Shown here piece by piece: positions 25,305-33,918 of a stretch of 49,091 nt of DNA (within the stretch, counting starts at the first letter, position 1; each line of letters begins with the position of its first letter). The translations under genes were made by a program, and so were the position numbers. Where the stretch lies: contig JAQYAS010000053.1 in the NCBI GenBank assembly GCA_029338615.1, positions 1-49,091 on the forward strand, read 5' to 3'. The stretch is from Clostridiales bacterium. GTDB lineage: Bacteria > Bacillota > Clostridia > Lachnospirales > Lachnospiraceae. The notes below the pieces were generated by a model. That model made no database searches and had not been told where the DNA came from. It was given only the letters and a program-made list of their open reading frames with translations.

Positions 25305-26948
25305 TCATGATATACTCCAGACTTTCTCTCCACCTATAAAAGTTGCAGTGACCTTTGTCTTATATATATCCTCCTTTGCAATAGTGATAACATCTCTGTC
25401 AAGAAATACAAAATCTGCATCCTTTCCGGTCTCAAGTGAGCCTTTTGTTTCTTCCAGCCTGTTCTGATACGCACCGCCATATGTAAGCACCTGCAGACCA
25501 TCCTGTACATCTATCGTCTCACCTGTTCCCATCTCTTCCATCTCGGGATGTCCGGGCTGCTTTCTGTTAACCATGATGTGAAGTGCATCCATAGTTCTCG
25601 GCGGAACCGTGACAGGGAAATCACTTGCACAGCTTGCTACTATTCCTGCATCAGTTACTGACCTCATATAATATTCTTTAGATGCCCTGTCGTCACCGAG
25701 AAACGGTTTTTCAAGTGTGTCATAATATATACTGTTCCTAAAGTGCCAGTATGGATTAGTAACCGCCACTACTCCTAGTTTCTTCATTCGTTCCACATGC
25801 TCAGGAACCATAACCTGCAGATGTGTGATTGCATCTCTGTAATCTCTGTCCGGATCCGTCTGACAAAATTCATATGCGTTAAGCACCTCATCTATTGCCG
25901 CATCACCTATTGCGTGAGCATGTATATCAAATCCCGAGTCAAGTGCTCTCTTTACCACACTGTTCATTCTGTCCTGACTCAGCATTGGCTCCCCTTTATC
26001 TCCGGGAGCATCCGCATAATCATCTCTCAGCAAAGCGGTATGTCCCTCCACTACTCCATCTGCAAATATTTTCAAAGTATTTACCTGTATTTTAGGTGAA
26101 TACTTAAACTTCTCATGATATTTGCGGAGCTCTGAAAACACATAATTCTCGTCGTCCATAGGCTCCAGTGTATACGCTACCCTGTATGATATCTTCAGCT
26201 TATTCTCTTTATTCAATTTCTCATAACCTGCAAATCTCTCTGCAAAATTCTTTTTTCTGTCAAGCATAGGTTCAAATGCTATGGTGACTCCATTTGACAT
26301 TGCCACATCCTGATAGTAAAGTATTGCATTTGCAAAATGCTCAGGAGTCATAACCGGCAAAATTTTATCCAGCAGATTACCAGCCATCTCTTTGAACCAT
26401 CCGGTAGGCTTATTGGTTCCCGGATATCTGACTATAACGCCATTTTCTACCTCCGATGTCGTCTCATCTATCCCAGCCATCTCCATAGCCTTAGAATTTG
26501 CCCAGAACGAATGATGATCTTCACTTATAAACACCATAGGCTTGTCCGTATCTATCGCATCCAATATCTCGGCAGTTGGTCCAGGCGGTCCAAACACGCC
26601 ATTTTCATAACCGCATCCGCTGATAACCGTCTCATCAGGATTCTCCTTTATATATTGTTTTATAGAATCCACATACTCATCAACTGTTTCGAGGTTTGAC
26701 AGATGAGCACCATAAAGCAATTCAGTTGTGCTTGATATATGTGCATGTCCCTCCGTTATTCCAGGTATGACAAGTCCATTTTCATGATCTATTACCTGTG
26801 TCCTGTCCGTTATATAATCTGCGGCTCCTTCTCTGGCCCCCACATATATGATCCTGCCAGCCGATATAGCCATGGCCTCGGCAATACTGCGATCTCTGTC
26901 AGCAGTATATATCTTTCCATATACTATAAGTTCTGCTCCTGTATCCAT
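25305..26948 (-). CDS. Amidohydrolase family protein (YtcJ/COG1574 type)
   Basis: Metal-dependent hydrolase of about 547 residues with an N-terminal beta-sandwich (LIVYGKIYTADRDRSIAEAM). The metal ligands of the TIM barrel are in ITEGHAHISS, in the EGHTALLRDDYA and DIHAHAIGDAAIDEVL segments, and in SCASDFPVTVPP. The YtcJ branch hydrolyses amide or formamide bonds of varied substrates. Two ATGs are close together; the one at 26948 has the better distance from AAGGAGG. Its place inside the pot operon, between potC and potD, suggests it acts on the imported compound. Confidence 0.88.
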   Translation of the reverse strand: MDTGAELIVYGKIYTADRDRSIAEAMAISAGRIIYVGAREGAADYITDRTQVIDHENGLVIPGITEGHAHISSTTELLYGAHLSNLETVDEYVDSIKQYIKENPDETVISGCGYENGVFGPPGPTAEILDAIDTDKPMVFISEDHHSFWANSKAMEMAGIDETTSEVENGVIVRYPGTNKPTGWFKEMAGNLLDKILPVMTPEHFANAILYYQDVAMSNGVTIAFEPMLDRKKNFAERFAGYEKLNKENKLKISYRVAYTLEPMDDENYVFSELRKYHEKFKYSPKIQVNTLKIFADGVVEGHTALLRDDYADAPGDKGEPMLSQDRMNSVVKRALDSGFDIHAHAIGDAAIDEVLNAYEFCQTDPDRDYRDAITHLQVMVPEHVERMKKLGVVAVTNPYWHFRNSIYYDTLEKPFLGDDRASKEYYMRSVTDAGIVASCASDFPVTVPPRTMDALHIMVNRKQPGHPEMEEMGTGETIDVQDGLQVLTYGGAYQNRLEETKGSLETGKDADFVFLDRDVITIAKEDIYKTKVTATFIGGEKVWSIS

Positions 26949-26972
26949 ATCCATGCCTCCTTACCTCGATCA

Positions 26973-27803
26973 TCACTGAGCTTCTATCTTCTTGATATCT
27001 CTTATCTCCTTGCGTTTTTCCAGGAATCTTCCAAGTGCACCTGCACCAAGATAGACGACCACAATGCCTATTATCATGAGTGTCGATATTACATACACAT
27101 TTGTTGTGATCTTTCCTCTGACCATTCCATATACCTTTATTGGGAATGTAATATCCCCTGCACCGGAAACAAAATAACTGATTATCACATCATCTATAGA
27201 CAACGTAATTGACAGCAAAGCTCCTGATATGATACCCGGAGTCAGCATCGGTATGGTAACCCTCTTAAGCGTATGCCACTGATTTGCCCCAAGATCCATA
27301 GCTGCCTCCTCTATGGAACTGTCAAAATCTGCTATTCTTGATCTCAATGTGATGATTACAAATGGCAGACAGAATGTAACATGGGCGAACACCATAGTTG
27401 CAAATCCCATCGTCATTCCCATCTTGGAAAATGAAGCAAGGGATGCAAGGCCTATGACGAGCTCTGGTATAACGATAGGGACATAGAGAAGTCCATTTAT
27501 AAATTTTTTTAACTTGAATTCATATCTGTACAGACCTATCGTAGCCAATGTTCCAAGCACCACTGATATAACCATGGATACCAGCGCCAGTTCTATGGAA
27601 AGCCAAAAATTCTTCATCAGAGAATCTCCCTTGAACACCTCCAGATACCACTTGAGCGTAAACCCATCAAATGCAATATTTGAATTGTTCTTGTTGAACG
27701 AAAACAGAATTATTACAAATACAGGCATATATAAGAACAGATATACAAGTGCCATGAAAATGATGGAGCCCGCGCCCATTTTCTTTTTTTCTTTTCGCTT
27801 CAT
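26973..27803 (-). CDS. potC: Spermidine/putrescine ABC transporter permease
   Basis: Second membrane subunit of the polyamine-type importer. The 276 residues have six transmembrane helices and the EAA loop EEAAMDLGANQWHTLKRVTI that docks on the ATPase. The FSFNKNNSNIAFDGFTLKWY region is typical of PotC. The frame is open to 27887, but AAAGGAGGTG lies just before the ATG at 27803, which is taken as the start. It lies 34 bases after potB. Confidence 0.94.
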   Translation of the reverse strand: MKRKEKKKMGAGSIIFMALVYLFLYMPVFVIILFSFNKNNSNIAFDGFTLKWYLEVFKGDSLMKNFWLSIELALVSMVISVVLGTLATIGLYRYEFKLKKFINGLLYVPIVIPELVIGLASLASFSKMGMTMGFATMVFAHVTFCLPFVIITLRSRIADFDSSIEEAAMDLGANQWHTLKRVTIPMLTPGIISGALLSITLSIDDVIISYFVSGAGDITFPIKVYGMVRGKITTNVYVISTLMIIGIVVVYLGAGALGRFLEKRKEIRDIKKIEAQ

Positions 27804-27837
27804 AGCTGCACCTCCTTTAATGGCATCGTCCATCCGC

Positions 27838-28704
27838 CTATGCAAGGTCATCCAGATCACCGACCTTGCTGTAAGCCTTAAGGACAACGAGAGTAAATAT
27901 GATCAACAATACCGAGAACGCTGCGCCAAGCGGCCAGTTACGGGCTACTAGGAACTGATTCTGTATAAGATTACCCAAATAAGCTGCACTTCCTCCTCCC
28001 ATAACATCCGAGATAAAGAAGGCTCCCAGGCTCGGTATAAATACCTGTATGGTTCCGGCAAATATGCCCGGAAGAGTCATAGGCAAAATCACTCTTACAA
28101 ACGTCTTCACTTTTCTGGCTCCAAGATCATATGATGCTTCAATAAGAGACTGATCCAGTTTGGATATACTGCTCTGGAGTGGCAGAACCATAAATGGGAA
28201 GAATGTATATACCATTCCGAAAAGCACCGCCCCCTCTGAATACATCATCTGTATTGGCTGATCTATAATTCCGATCTTCATAAGCAGAGTGTTGATAAAT
28301 CCGCTGTCCCTCAATATGTTTGACCATCCGTTAAGTCTGATAAGACCGTTTACCCAGAACGGAAGCATTATAAGCAATGTGAGCATTCCACGCACTTTAG
28401 CCGGAACCTTGCAAAGCATATATGCAAATGGATAAGATATGATAAGACATATCACGCTGGTCTCAAATGCCATAACTATGGACTTCCACATAACTGTGAG
28501 GTAAAGTGGATCAAATATTCTCTTGTAACTGTCTATAGAAAACTTGAATACCACTCCTCCATAAGCACCTTTGGTCATAAAACTTATGACAACTACATAT
28601 ATAAGTGGAATCAGCAGGAAGAACAGCAGCCACAGTGATGTAGGTCCCACCATGCACAGTATAGGCAGCGTATTCTTCCTCTCCTTTTTCTTCTTTTCTT
28701 TCAT
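27838..28704 (-). CDS. potB: Spermidine/putrescine ABC transporter permease
   Basis: First membrane subunit of the importer. The 288 residues have six transmembrane helices, a lysine-rich N-terminus and the EAA loop IEASYDLGARKVKTFVRVIL. The FWVNGLIRLNGWSNIL segment and GGGSAAYLGNLIQNQFL near the end are PotB-like. AGGAGG precedes the ATG. It follows potA by 10 bases. Confidence 0.94.
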   Translation of the reverse strand: MKEKKKKERKNTLPILCMVGPTSLWLLFFLLIPLIYVVVISFMTKGAYGGVVFKFSIDSYKRIFDPLYLTVMWKSIVMAFETSVICLIISYPFAYMLCKVPAKVRGMLTLLIMLPFWVNGLIRLNGWSNILRDSGFINTLLMKIGIIDQPIQMMYSEGAVLFGMVYTFFPFMVLPLQSSISKLDQSLIEASYDLGARKVKTFVRVILPMTLPGIFAGTIQVFIPSLGAFFISDVMGGGSAAYLGNLIQNQFLVARNWPLGAAFSVLLIIFTLVVLKAYSKVGDLDDLA

Positions 28705-28714
28705 AGCAAGCCTC

Positions 28715-29830
28715 CTATTTCAGAACCGCATCCTCTATGGCGTCATACATCTTGTCCTCCTTGGTGTGGATTACCACCGCCTTATCCGGATCCCAGTACA
28801 CAGTGACAACAGCGCCAACCGGATATACATACGCATCAGGATGATTATTCACCTTGACCTCCTTACCATTTGGAAGTTCAACTATAGTCTTGAGAACAGA
28901 ACCCACATATATCTGGTCTTTTACAATTCCTTTCAGCGTAAATCCATCCACATCCTTATCTGAGAGATGCGTATTCTCAGGGCGAACAGATATGTATACT
29001 ATCTCTTCCTTCACAAAGCCTTCGCCCTTTGCTTTAACTCTTCCGTTCTCCATCATAAGCTCCAGCTCATTTCCTGATATGATGTCCACATTTGCCTCGA
29101 ACAGATTTGACTCTCCTATAAATCCTGCTACGAACTTTGTCTGTGGCTTTTCATATATTTCCTTAGCTGTTCCAATCTGCTCAAAATGCCCCTGGTGCAT
29201 AACCGCTATTCTGTCACTCATGGTCAGCGCCTCTTCCTGATCATGGGTTACATATACAAATGTTATTCCCAGTTTCTTCTGCAATCTCTTGAGCTCCACC
29301 TGCATCTGCTTCCTGAGTTTCAAGTCAAGCGCTCCAAGAGGCTCATCCAACAGAAGCACTTTAGGTGAGTTGACCAGCGCTCTGGCAATGGCAACTCTCT
29401 GTTTCTGTCCGCCTGACATCTGTGAAGGCTTCCTCTTTTCAAAGCCGTGCAGCTGTACAAGCTCCAGCATTTCCATAACCTTACTTCTGATCTCCTTCTT
29501 ATTCATCTTTTTCTCAACCAGACCAAAAGCTATATTGTCAAATACTGTCATATGTGGGAACAGCGCATAACTCTGGAACACTGTATTTACGTCCCTGTTA
29601 TAAGGAGCCATATCAGTTACATCCTTATCTTCTATATAGACACTTCCCTCTGTAGGTGTCTCAAAACCTGCAATTATACGAAGTGTCGTTGTCTTACCAC
29701 ATCCTGATGATCCCAGCAGCGTCAGGAACTCTCCCTCATATATATCAAGACTTATTGGCTTAAGTACCTGATTATCGCCAAATGACTTTGTTATATTCTT
29801 AAGCTGTACTATTGCCTTTCTATCTTCCAT
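28715..29830 (-). CDS. potA: Spermidine/putrescine ABC transporter ATP-binding protein
   Basis: ATPase of the importer. The 371 residues begin with MEDRKAIVQLKNITKSFG. They carry Walker A LLGSSGCGKTT, Q-loop QSYALFPHMTV, signature MSGGQKQRVAIARAL, Walker B VLLLDEPLGALD and the C-terminal TOBE domain (ISVRPENTHLSDKD to TVYWDPDKAVVIHT). The frame is open to 29878, but GAGGTGAG precedes the ATG at 29830. It starts 22 bases after the PII-like gene, so the PII protein and the transporter are co-expressed. Confidence 0.95.
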   Translation of the reverse strand: MEDRKAIVQLKNITKSFGDNQVLKPISLDIYEGEFLTLLGSSGCGKTTTLRIIAGFETPTEGSVYIEDKDVTDMAPYNRDVNTVFQSYALFPHMTVFDNIAFGLVEKKMNKKEIRSKVMEMLELVQLHGFEKRKPSQMSGGQKQRVAIARALVNSPKVLLLDEPLGALDLKLRKQMQVELKRLQKKLGITFVYVTHDQEEALTMSDRIAVMHQGHFEQIGTAKEIYEKPQTKFVAGFIGESNLFEANVDIISGNELELMMENGRVKAKGEGFVKEEIVYISVRPENTHLSDKDVDGFTLKGIVKDQIYVGSVLKTIVELPNGKEVKVNNHPDAYVYPVGAVVTVYWDPDKAVVIHTKEDKMYDAIEDAVLK

Positions 29831-29852
29831 CAGCAACTCACCTCGCTCTTCA

Positions 29853-30191
29853 TTAAAGTATTGATTCTCCATGCTCACCGGTTCTTATTCTCACCACATC
29901 ATCTACATCGGTTATGAATATCTTGCCATCACCTACCTGTCCTGATGATAGGTTCTCACATATCTCAGCCAGAATATCGTCCAGATCCTCATCAAGGATC
30001 ACTGTCATCACGTACAGCTTTGGCAGTAGATTTATCTCCACACCCAGCTTTTTAAATTCTTCACTGTAGCCTTTCTGATGTCCACATCCCATGGCAGACA
30101 TAACTGTGAGCCCGCTGTATTCATTCTTTGTAAGTATCTTCTTGAGCGTCTCCAGCTTCTCAGGTCTTATAATCAGTTCTATCTTCTTCAT
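29853..30191 (-). CDS. PII-family signalling protein
   Basis: Trimeric PII-type regulators sense ATP/ADP and 2-oxoglutarate and control ammonium or amino-acid systems by direct binding. The 112 residues show MKKIELIIRPEKLETLKKIL, the pre-T-loop MSAMGCGHQKG, LLPKLYVMTVIL and the C-terminal VGDGKIFITDVDDVVRIRTG. By alignment from memory, the uridylylation tyrosine (Tyr51 of GlnB) is replaced by valine, so GlnD-type control is unlikely. Two ATGs are possible; the second (30191) sits at the right distance from AAGGAGG. First gene of an operon with potABC, which is not the usual amtB or nitrogenase context. Confidence 0.9.
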   Translation of the reverse strand: MKKIELIIRPEKLETLKKILTKNEYSGLTVMSAMGCGHQKGYSEEFKKLGVEINLLPKLYVMTVILDEDLDDILAEICENLSSGQVGDGKIFITDVDDVVRIRTGEHGESIL

Positions 30192-30214
30192 AATCATTCC
30201 TCCTTCAAAATAAA

Positions 30215-30253
30215 AGAGCAGCGAAACTATATAACCATAAGCTCCGTTGCTCT
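30215..30253 (-). promoter_or_regulatory. Terminator-like hairpin in the PII-pot operon leader
   Basis: Minus-strand AGAGCAACG pairs with CGCTGCTCT (9 bp, one G-U pair) and is followed by TTTATTTT. It lies between the predicted transcription start (about 30276) and the PII ribosome-binding site. That position fits an attenuator or a stabilising leader hairpin. The plus-strand side also has a T-run. Confidence 0.55.
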
Positions 30254-30282
30254 CTTTTTATGTTCTTGTTTAATTCTCACCC

Positions 30283-30313
30283 ATTGTAGAGTCTGGTATA
30301 ATGCCAGAGTCAA
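30283..30313 (-). promoter_or_regulatory. MerR-type promoter of the PII-pot operon
   Basis: Minus strand TTGACT (30308-30313), a 19-bp spacer, TACAAT (30283-30288). The spacer contains the dyad CTGGCATTATACCAG (30293-30307; 13 of 15 positions match its reverse complement). A 19-bp spacer with a central dyad is the hallmark of promoters activated by MerR-family proteins. The same -35 and dyad recur at 37656-37686 beside a merR gene. Confidence 0.7.
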
Positions 30314-30491
30314 TGTTTTTAACTATTTCTTTTATTCTTTATTTTATTATGTGGTTTCGGTTTATTTTAACAATTAAAGGCCACATTGTTTTTATTTTAT
30401 AAAGCATACTCTATATACCATCTTGACATTATCAGTATATTCACAATATATTTATATTATAGGGATTATGAAAAAGGAGGTTATCTATTCT

Positions 30492-31301
30492 ATGAGCAGA
30501 CAACTAAAACATTTGCTTCTTGCTATGTGCATCTGCGTATTCGGCTTTATCATGACCGGATGTGGTGCTGCGGTTTCAACCAATGTGAGAATTACATCTT
30601 CCACCAAGGCCAACTGTACTATATCAGTGGGCTATGATGATGAGCTGTTATCTGCGATCGCTGATATGTCAGACACCACCAAGGCGGCAATTATCAAAGA
30701 TATGAAGAAATCCGGGGCAAAATACTCCAAAAAGAAGATCGATGGTGTTGTATACAACATGTTCTACAGCACAGTCAAGAATGCCAAACTCAGCCAAGTC
30801 GAGGCGCTTCTGACACAGTGCGGTTATACAAATGTGTGTGTAAAGAGCAACTATTTTTACGCTTCATTTGATCCGGACGCTATCAGCAATACAACTGCAA
30901 AGACAGCTGCAACCGGCAAGGATCTCGATCTTACGGATTCTATGTCATTCTACATGAGCGCAAAGATGACATTTAAGACAAAGGTTGCCGCAACCAACGG
31001 TAAACTGACAAAGGATAAGAAAACTGTGTCATGGGTTATCAAGGATGCAAGCAAAAAGAAAAACTTCTATGCTTCAACAAGCAAGGTCATCAAGACTGCC
31101 AAGGCAAGTTCTGTGTCAAATGGCAAATCTTATAAGGCTGGCAAGAAGCTCACTGTAGCCAATGCCAAGAGTCTTGCAAAACTCACTCTGGATGGCAAAA
31201 CTATCAAGTCCGGAAAGGCTGTAACAAAAAAGGGAACACATACTCTTATGGTATGGTCAAAAAACGGCAAAGTTCAGAAAGTTACTTTTAAGATCAAATA
31301 A
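30492..31301 (+). CDS. Lipoprotein of unknown function
   Basis: Secreted lipid-anchored protein of 269 residues. The start ATG at 30492 follows AAGGAGG, while the longer frame from 30423 has no ribosome-binding site. The signal peptide MSRQLKHLLLAMCICVFGFI ends in the lipobox MTGC (Cys24). The mature part is rich in lysine, serine and threonine. A predicted N-terminal domain runs to about residue 140, and the C-terminal stretch looks like a small beta domain (KLTLDGKTIKSGKAVTKKG). I do not recognise a family. It is encoded divergently from the PII-pot operon and separated from the OCD gene by a shared hairpin. Confidence 0.75.
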   Translation: MSRQLKHLLLAMCICVFGFIMTGCGAAVSTNVRITSSTKANCTISVGYDDELLSAIADMSDTTKAAIIKDMKKSGAKYSKKKIDGVVYNMFYSTVKNAKLSQVEALLTQCGYTNVCVKSNYFYASFDPDAISNTTAKTAATGKDLDLTDSMSFYMSAKMTFKTKVAATNGKLTKDKKTVSWVIKDASKKKNFYASTSKVIKTAKASSVSNGKSYKAGKKLTVANAKSLAKLTLDGKTIKSGKAVTKKGTHTLMVWSKNGKVQKVTFKIK

Positions 31302-31329
31302 TAATTTATTTATCATCCCTATTCCAATA

Positions 31330-31365
31330 GAACACCCCGGATCACTTTTGTGACCCGGGGTGTTC
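31330..31365. terminator. Bidirectional terminator between convergent genes
   Basis: GAACACCCCGG (31330-31340) pairs perfectly with CCGGGGTGTTC (31355-31365), with tcac/gtga continuing the stem. It lies between the lipoprotein gene (plus) and the second OCD-like gene (minus). T-runs are poor. Confidence 0.6.
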
Positions 31366-31388
31366 ATTATATATACAAATAGCTCTTA

Positions 31389-32534
31389 TTATCTCATATA
31401 TGGCGCATCCCACAACTTGAGCTTTGTTCCTATGCCTTCCCTTAGTGCTCTCTGGTAACACTCATAGCCCCAGCCGACATCTAGGATCGGCATGCCTCCA
31501 AGGCTCACAAGAAATATCTCGTCATCACTGGTTCTGCCAGGTTCAAGCCCGCGCATGATATTTCCCAGATGTCTGATCTCGCTCTTCTCAATCCAGCCGT
31601 CCGTCACCATATTCACAAAATGTATACCTGGTGTTCCGAGGGATATCCTGTTGCCATCTTCATCCCACTCCTGGTACACATTTACATATTCCTCATACAT
31701 CTGTATATTATCCACTACCTTTGTCACATGATCTCTGACAAATTCCAGATCCATATCCATTGTTCCAGACGATATGATCGTGCATCCAGGCTTTACCCAT
31801 GCCGGATCTATAACAGGCCATTTTCTCGGCTCAACGGATACAGCCTCCGCTATGATATCTGCATCCCTCACAGCCTCCTCCAGAGTATCGCAGATGATTA
31901 TCTCCTTGAGATTTTTATAGTTCTCCCCGGCATAATCTGCCAGATCATGTGCTGTGTGTGATGTCTTTGAGCTGCCTTTGATCTTTAGTACCTCTATATC
32001 TGGAAACTTTGCCATGATAGCCATGAGACTTGTCCTTCCTATAACTCCTGCACCGAGGATTGTCAGTACCTTACTGTCTGGTCTTGCAAGATACATGGCA
32101 GTCAGGCCGGGCATCGCCCCTGTCCTCATGGCACTTAGGAGATTGGCTGACATGTACGCCAGCGGCTGGCCGGTCTCCACGTCATTCAACGTCGCCATGA
32201 GTATGGATCTCGGCAGCCCTTTGTGCGAATTTCTGCCATTTGAGCCATACCACTTCTCACCACACATGTGAAATCTTCCTCCGAGATAAGCCGGCATCGC
32301 CATGAATCTTCTATCCGCAGAATCCGCAAGCGGGAAGTTCGGAATGTCCGACTTCTCCGGAAATATGAGCTGTACACCGTGGTCGTTATGCGCTCTGCCG
32401 CCCATAAGATAGTCTCCCTCGCTGAGGAGTGTTATAACTTCTCCTATGGTGTCCACAGCTCTGTCCGCATCTAGTACCCCCGCCTTTATCATGTCCTCTT
32501 CATTCAGAAATAAGAATTCAACCTTGCTGTCCAT
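31389..32534 (-). CDS. Ornithine cyclodeaminase/mu-crystallin family protein (copy 2)
   Basis: NAD(P)-dependent protein of 381 residues, paralogous to the gene at 21747. It has FLFLNEEDMIKAGVL, FMAMPAYLGGRFHMCGEKWY, MRTGAMPGLTAMYLARPDSK and the dinucleotide motif LTILGAGVIGRTSL, which is more canonical than in copy 1. Databases name this branch tyramine oxidase subunit B, but the chemistry could be imine reduction or amine/amino acid deamination. AGGAGGTGG precedes the ATG. Last gene of the operon that starts at 37287, 27 bases after the alcohol dehydrogenase gene. Confidence 0.87.
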   Translation of the reverse strand: MDSKVEFLFLNEEDMIKAGVLDADRAVDTIGEVITLLSEGDYLMGGRAHNDHGVQLIFPEKSDIPNFPLADSADRRFMAMPAYLGGRFHMCGEKWYGSNGRNSHKGLPRSILMATLNDVETGQPLAYMSANLLSAMRTGAMPGLTAMYLARPDSKVLTILGAGVIGRTSLMAIMAKFPDIEVLKIKGSSKTSHTAHDLADYAGENYKNLKEIIICDTLEEAVRDADIIAEAVSVEPRKWPVIDPAWVKPGCTIISSGTMDMDLEFVRDHVTKVVDNIQMYEEYVNVYQEWDEDGNRISLGTPGIHFVNMVTDGWIEKSEIRHLGNIMRGLEPGRTSDDEIFLVSLGGMPILDVGWGYECYQRALREGIGTKLKLWDAPYMR

Positions 32535-32561
32535 ACTGCCACCTCCTGCTGTATCTTTTGG

Positions 32562-33731
32562 TTACTTAAAGCATCTTCTATATATCTCCACTACATCATT
32601 CTTCGTCAGAGGCACCCTGCAATACTCAAGGCCCTCTGCTGCCGCCTTCTCAGCCATCTCGTCAAAGTCCTTCTCATACGGCACGCCCAGCTCACCGAGA
32701 TCCGATGTAAGTCCCATGTCCTCATACAATTTCTGAGTCTTTGATATTGCCTCTCTGGCTATATCATAAGGATCCCTTGTCTTGTCTATATCCCACACAT
32801 TCACGCCGTAATTTATGAGAACCGGAAGACTCTTCTCATTAAGAATGTAATCCATCAGAACCGGCGTGATGATTGCAAGTCCGTGTCCATGTGTTATATC
32901 ATAGTAAGCGCTTAGCTGATGCTCTATGGAGTGTGCCGGCCACGGGCCATCTTTGCCACACGCTATGAATCCATTTATCGCCCACTCTGATGCCCAAAGA
33001 ATATTTGCCCTGGCGTCATAATTGTCCGGCTCTGAAACCGCCACCGGGCCATACTTGATCAGGGTTTTAAGGAGTGCCTCCATCATGCGGTCCTGCATGT
33101 ACGTATCTCCATTGTCTGCAAAATATACCTCAAATATATGGTTCATGATATCCGCCACACCTGCTGCCGTCTGGTATGCAGGAACGGAAAATGTATACTC
33201 AGGGTCAAGTATCGCATATGCAGGGTACAGCAGATCAGACGAGATATCCTTCTTCTGCTTTGTCTCCTCATTTGTGATAACTGCAAATGGATCCATCTCT
33301 GATCCAGTCGCCGCCATGGTTGCGACAGCTATGATCGGCAATGCTTTTTTTATCTTCTCAGAGTGTCCCACCAGCTCCCACGGATCTCCATCGTAACACG
33401 CCCCAGCTGCTATAGCTTTGGAACAGTCTATCGTACTTCCACCGCCCACGGGCAATATAATCTTCACATCATTTTCCACACACAGCTTTACTCCCTTCTT
33501 CACAGTTGTAAGCCTCGGGTTGGGTTCCACACCCGAAAGCTCAATGTGGGAAATGTGACTACAGTCAAGTAACTCGATTATCCTATCGTACAACCCTGTT
33601 CTCTTTATACTTCCGCCTCCATACACCAGCAGAACACTGTCTCCGTATTCGCTGATGTACTCCGGCAGATCATCAATGACGCCCTTGCCAAATGATACCT
33701 TTGTCGGAATACTGTAAAAGAAATTTTCCAT
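32562..33731 (-). CDS. Iron-containing alcohol dehydrogenase
   Basis: NAD(P)H-dependent metal alcohol dehydrogenase of 389 residues in the butanol dehydrogenase (BdhA/YqhD) branch. The nucleotide-binding motif is LPVGGGSTIDCSKAIAAGA. The metal ligands lie in TAAGVADIMNHIFEVYF and in PAHSIEHQLSAYYDITHGHG. It probably interconverts an aldehyde produced by the pathway with its alcohol. AGGAG precedes the ATG. A 187-bp gap before it contains a decayed copy of the preceding gene's 3' end and a possible weak internal promoter (TTGGCG, 16 bp, TAAGAT). Confidence 0.93.
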   Translation of the reverse strand: MENFFYSIPTKVSFGKGVIDDLPEYISEYGDSVLLVYGGGSIKRTGLYDRIIELLDCSHISHIELSGVEPNPRLTTVKKGVKLCVENDVKIILPVGGGSTIDCSKAIAAGACYDGDPWELVGHSEKIKKALPIIAVATMAATGSEMDPFAVITNEETKQKKDISSDLLYPAYAILDPEYTFSVPAYQTAAGVADIMNHIFEVYFADNGDTYMQDRMMEALLKTLIKYGPVAVSEPDNYDARANILWASEWAINGFIACGKDGPWPAHSIEHQLSAYYDITHGHGLAIITPVLMDYILNEKSLPVLINYGVNVWDIDKTRDPYDIAREAISKTQKLYEDMGLTSDLGELGVPYEKDFDEMAEKAAAEGLEYCRVPLTKNDVVEIYRRCFK

Positions 33732-33848
33732 GATATACCTCTCCTTTTTCTAACTATCATAGTTGATACTTTTTACTCTCTGAAGTTTTCCTATCTTACT
33801 CCACAGAATTTCTCCGCCAATAATATACAACCACGATTCATATGTTGT

Positions 33849-33887
33849 CTACCTAACAGCCTTGAACCTGTCGCACCTGAGAGAATT
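33849..33887 (-). pseudogene. C-terminal remnant of a second DadA-like oxidase gene
   Basis: The minus strand reads NSLRCDRFKAVR then a TAG stop. This matches the last residues of the intact neighbour (SSLRYDRFKAVR) at nearly every position. It lies 32 bases beyond the intact gene's stop. It indicates an earlier tandem duplication of the FAD oxidase gene followed by loss of most of one copy. Confidence 0.7.
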
Positions 33888-33918
33888 GCCAAATATTATT
33901 ATAATCAGCAACGTTATG

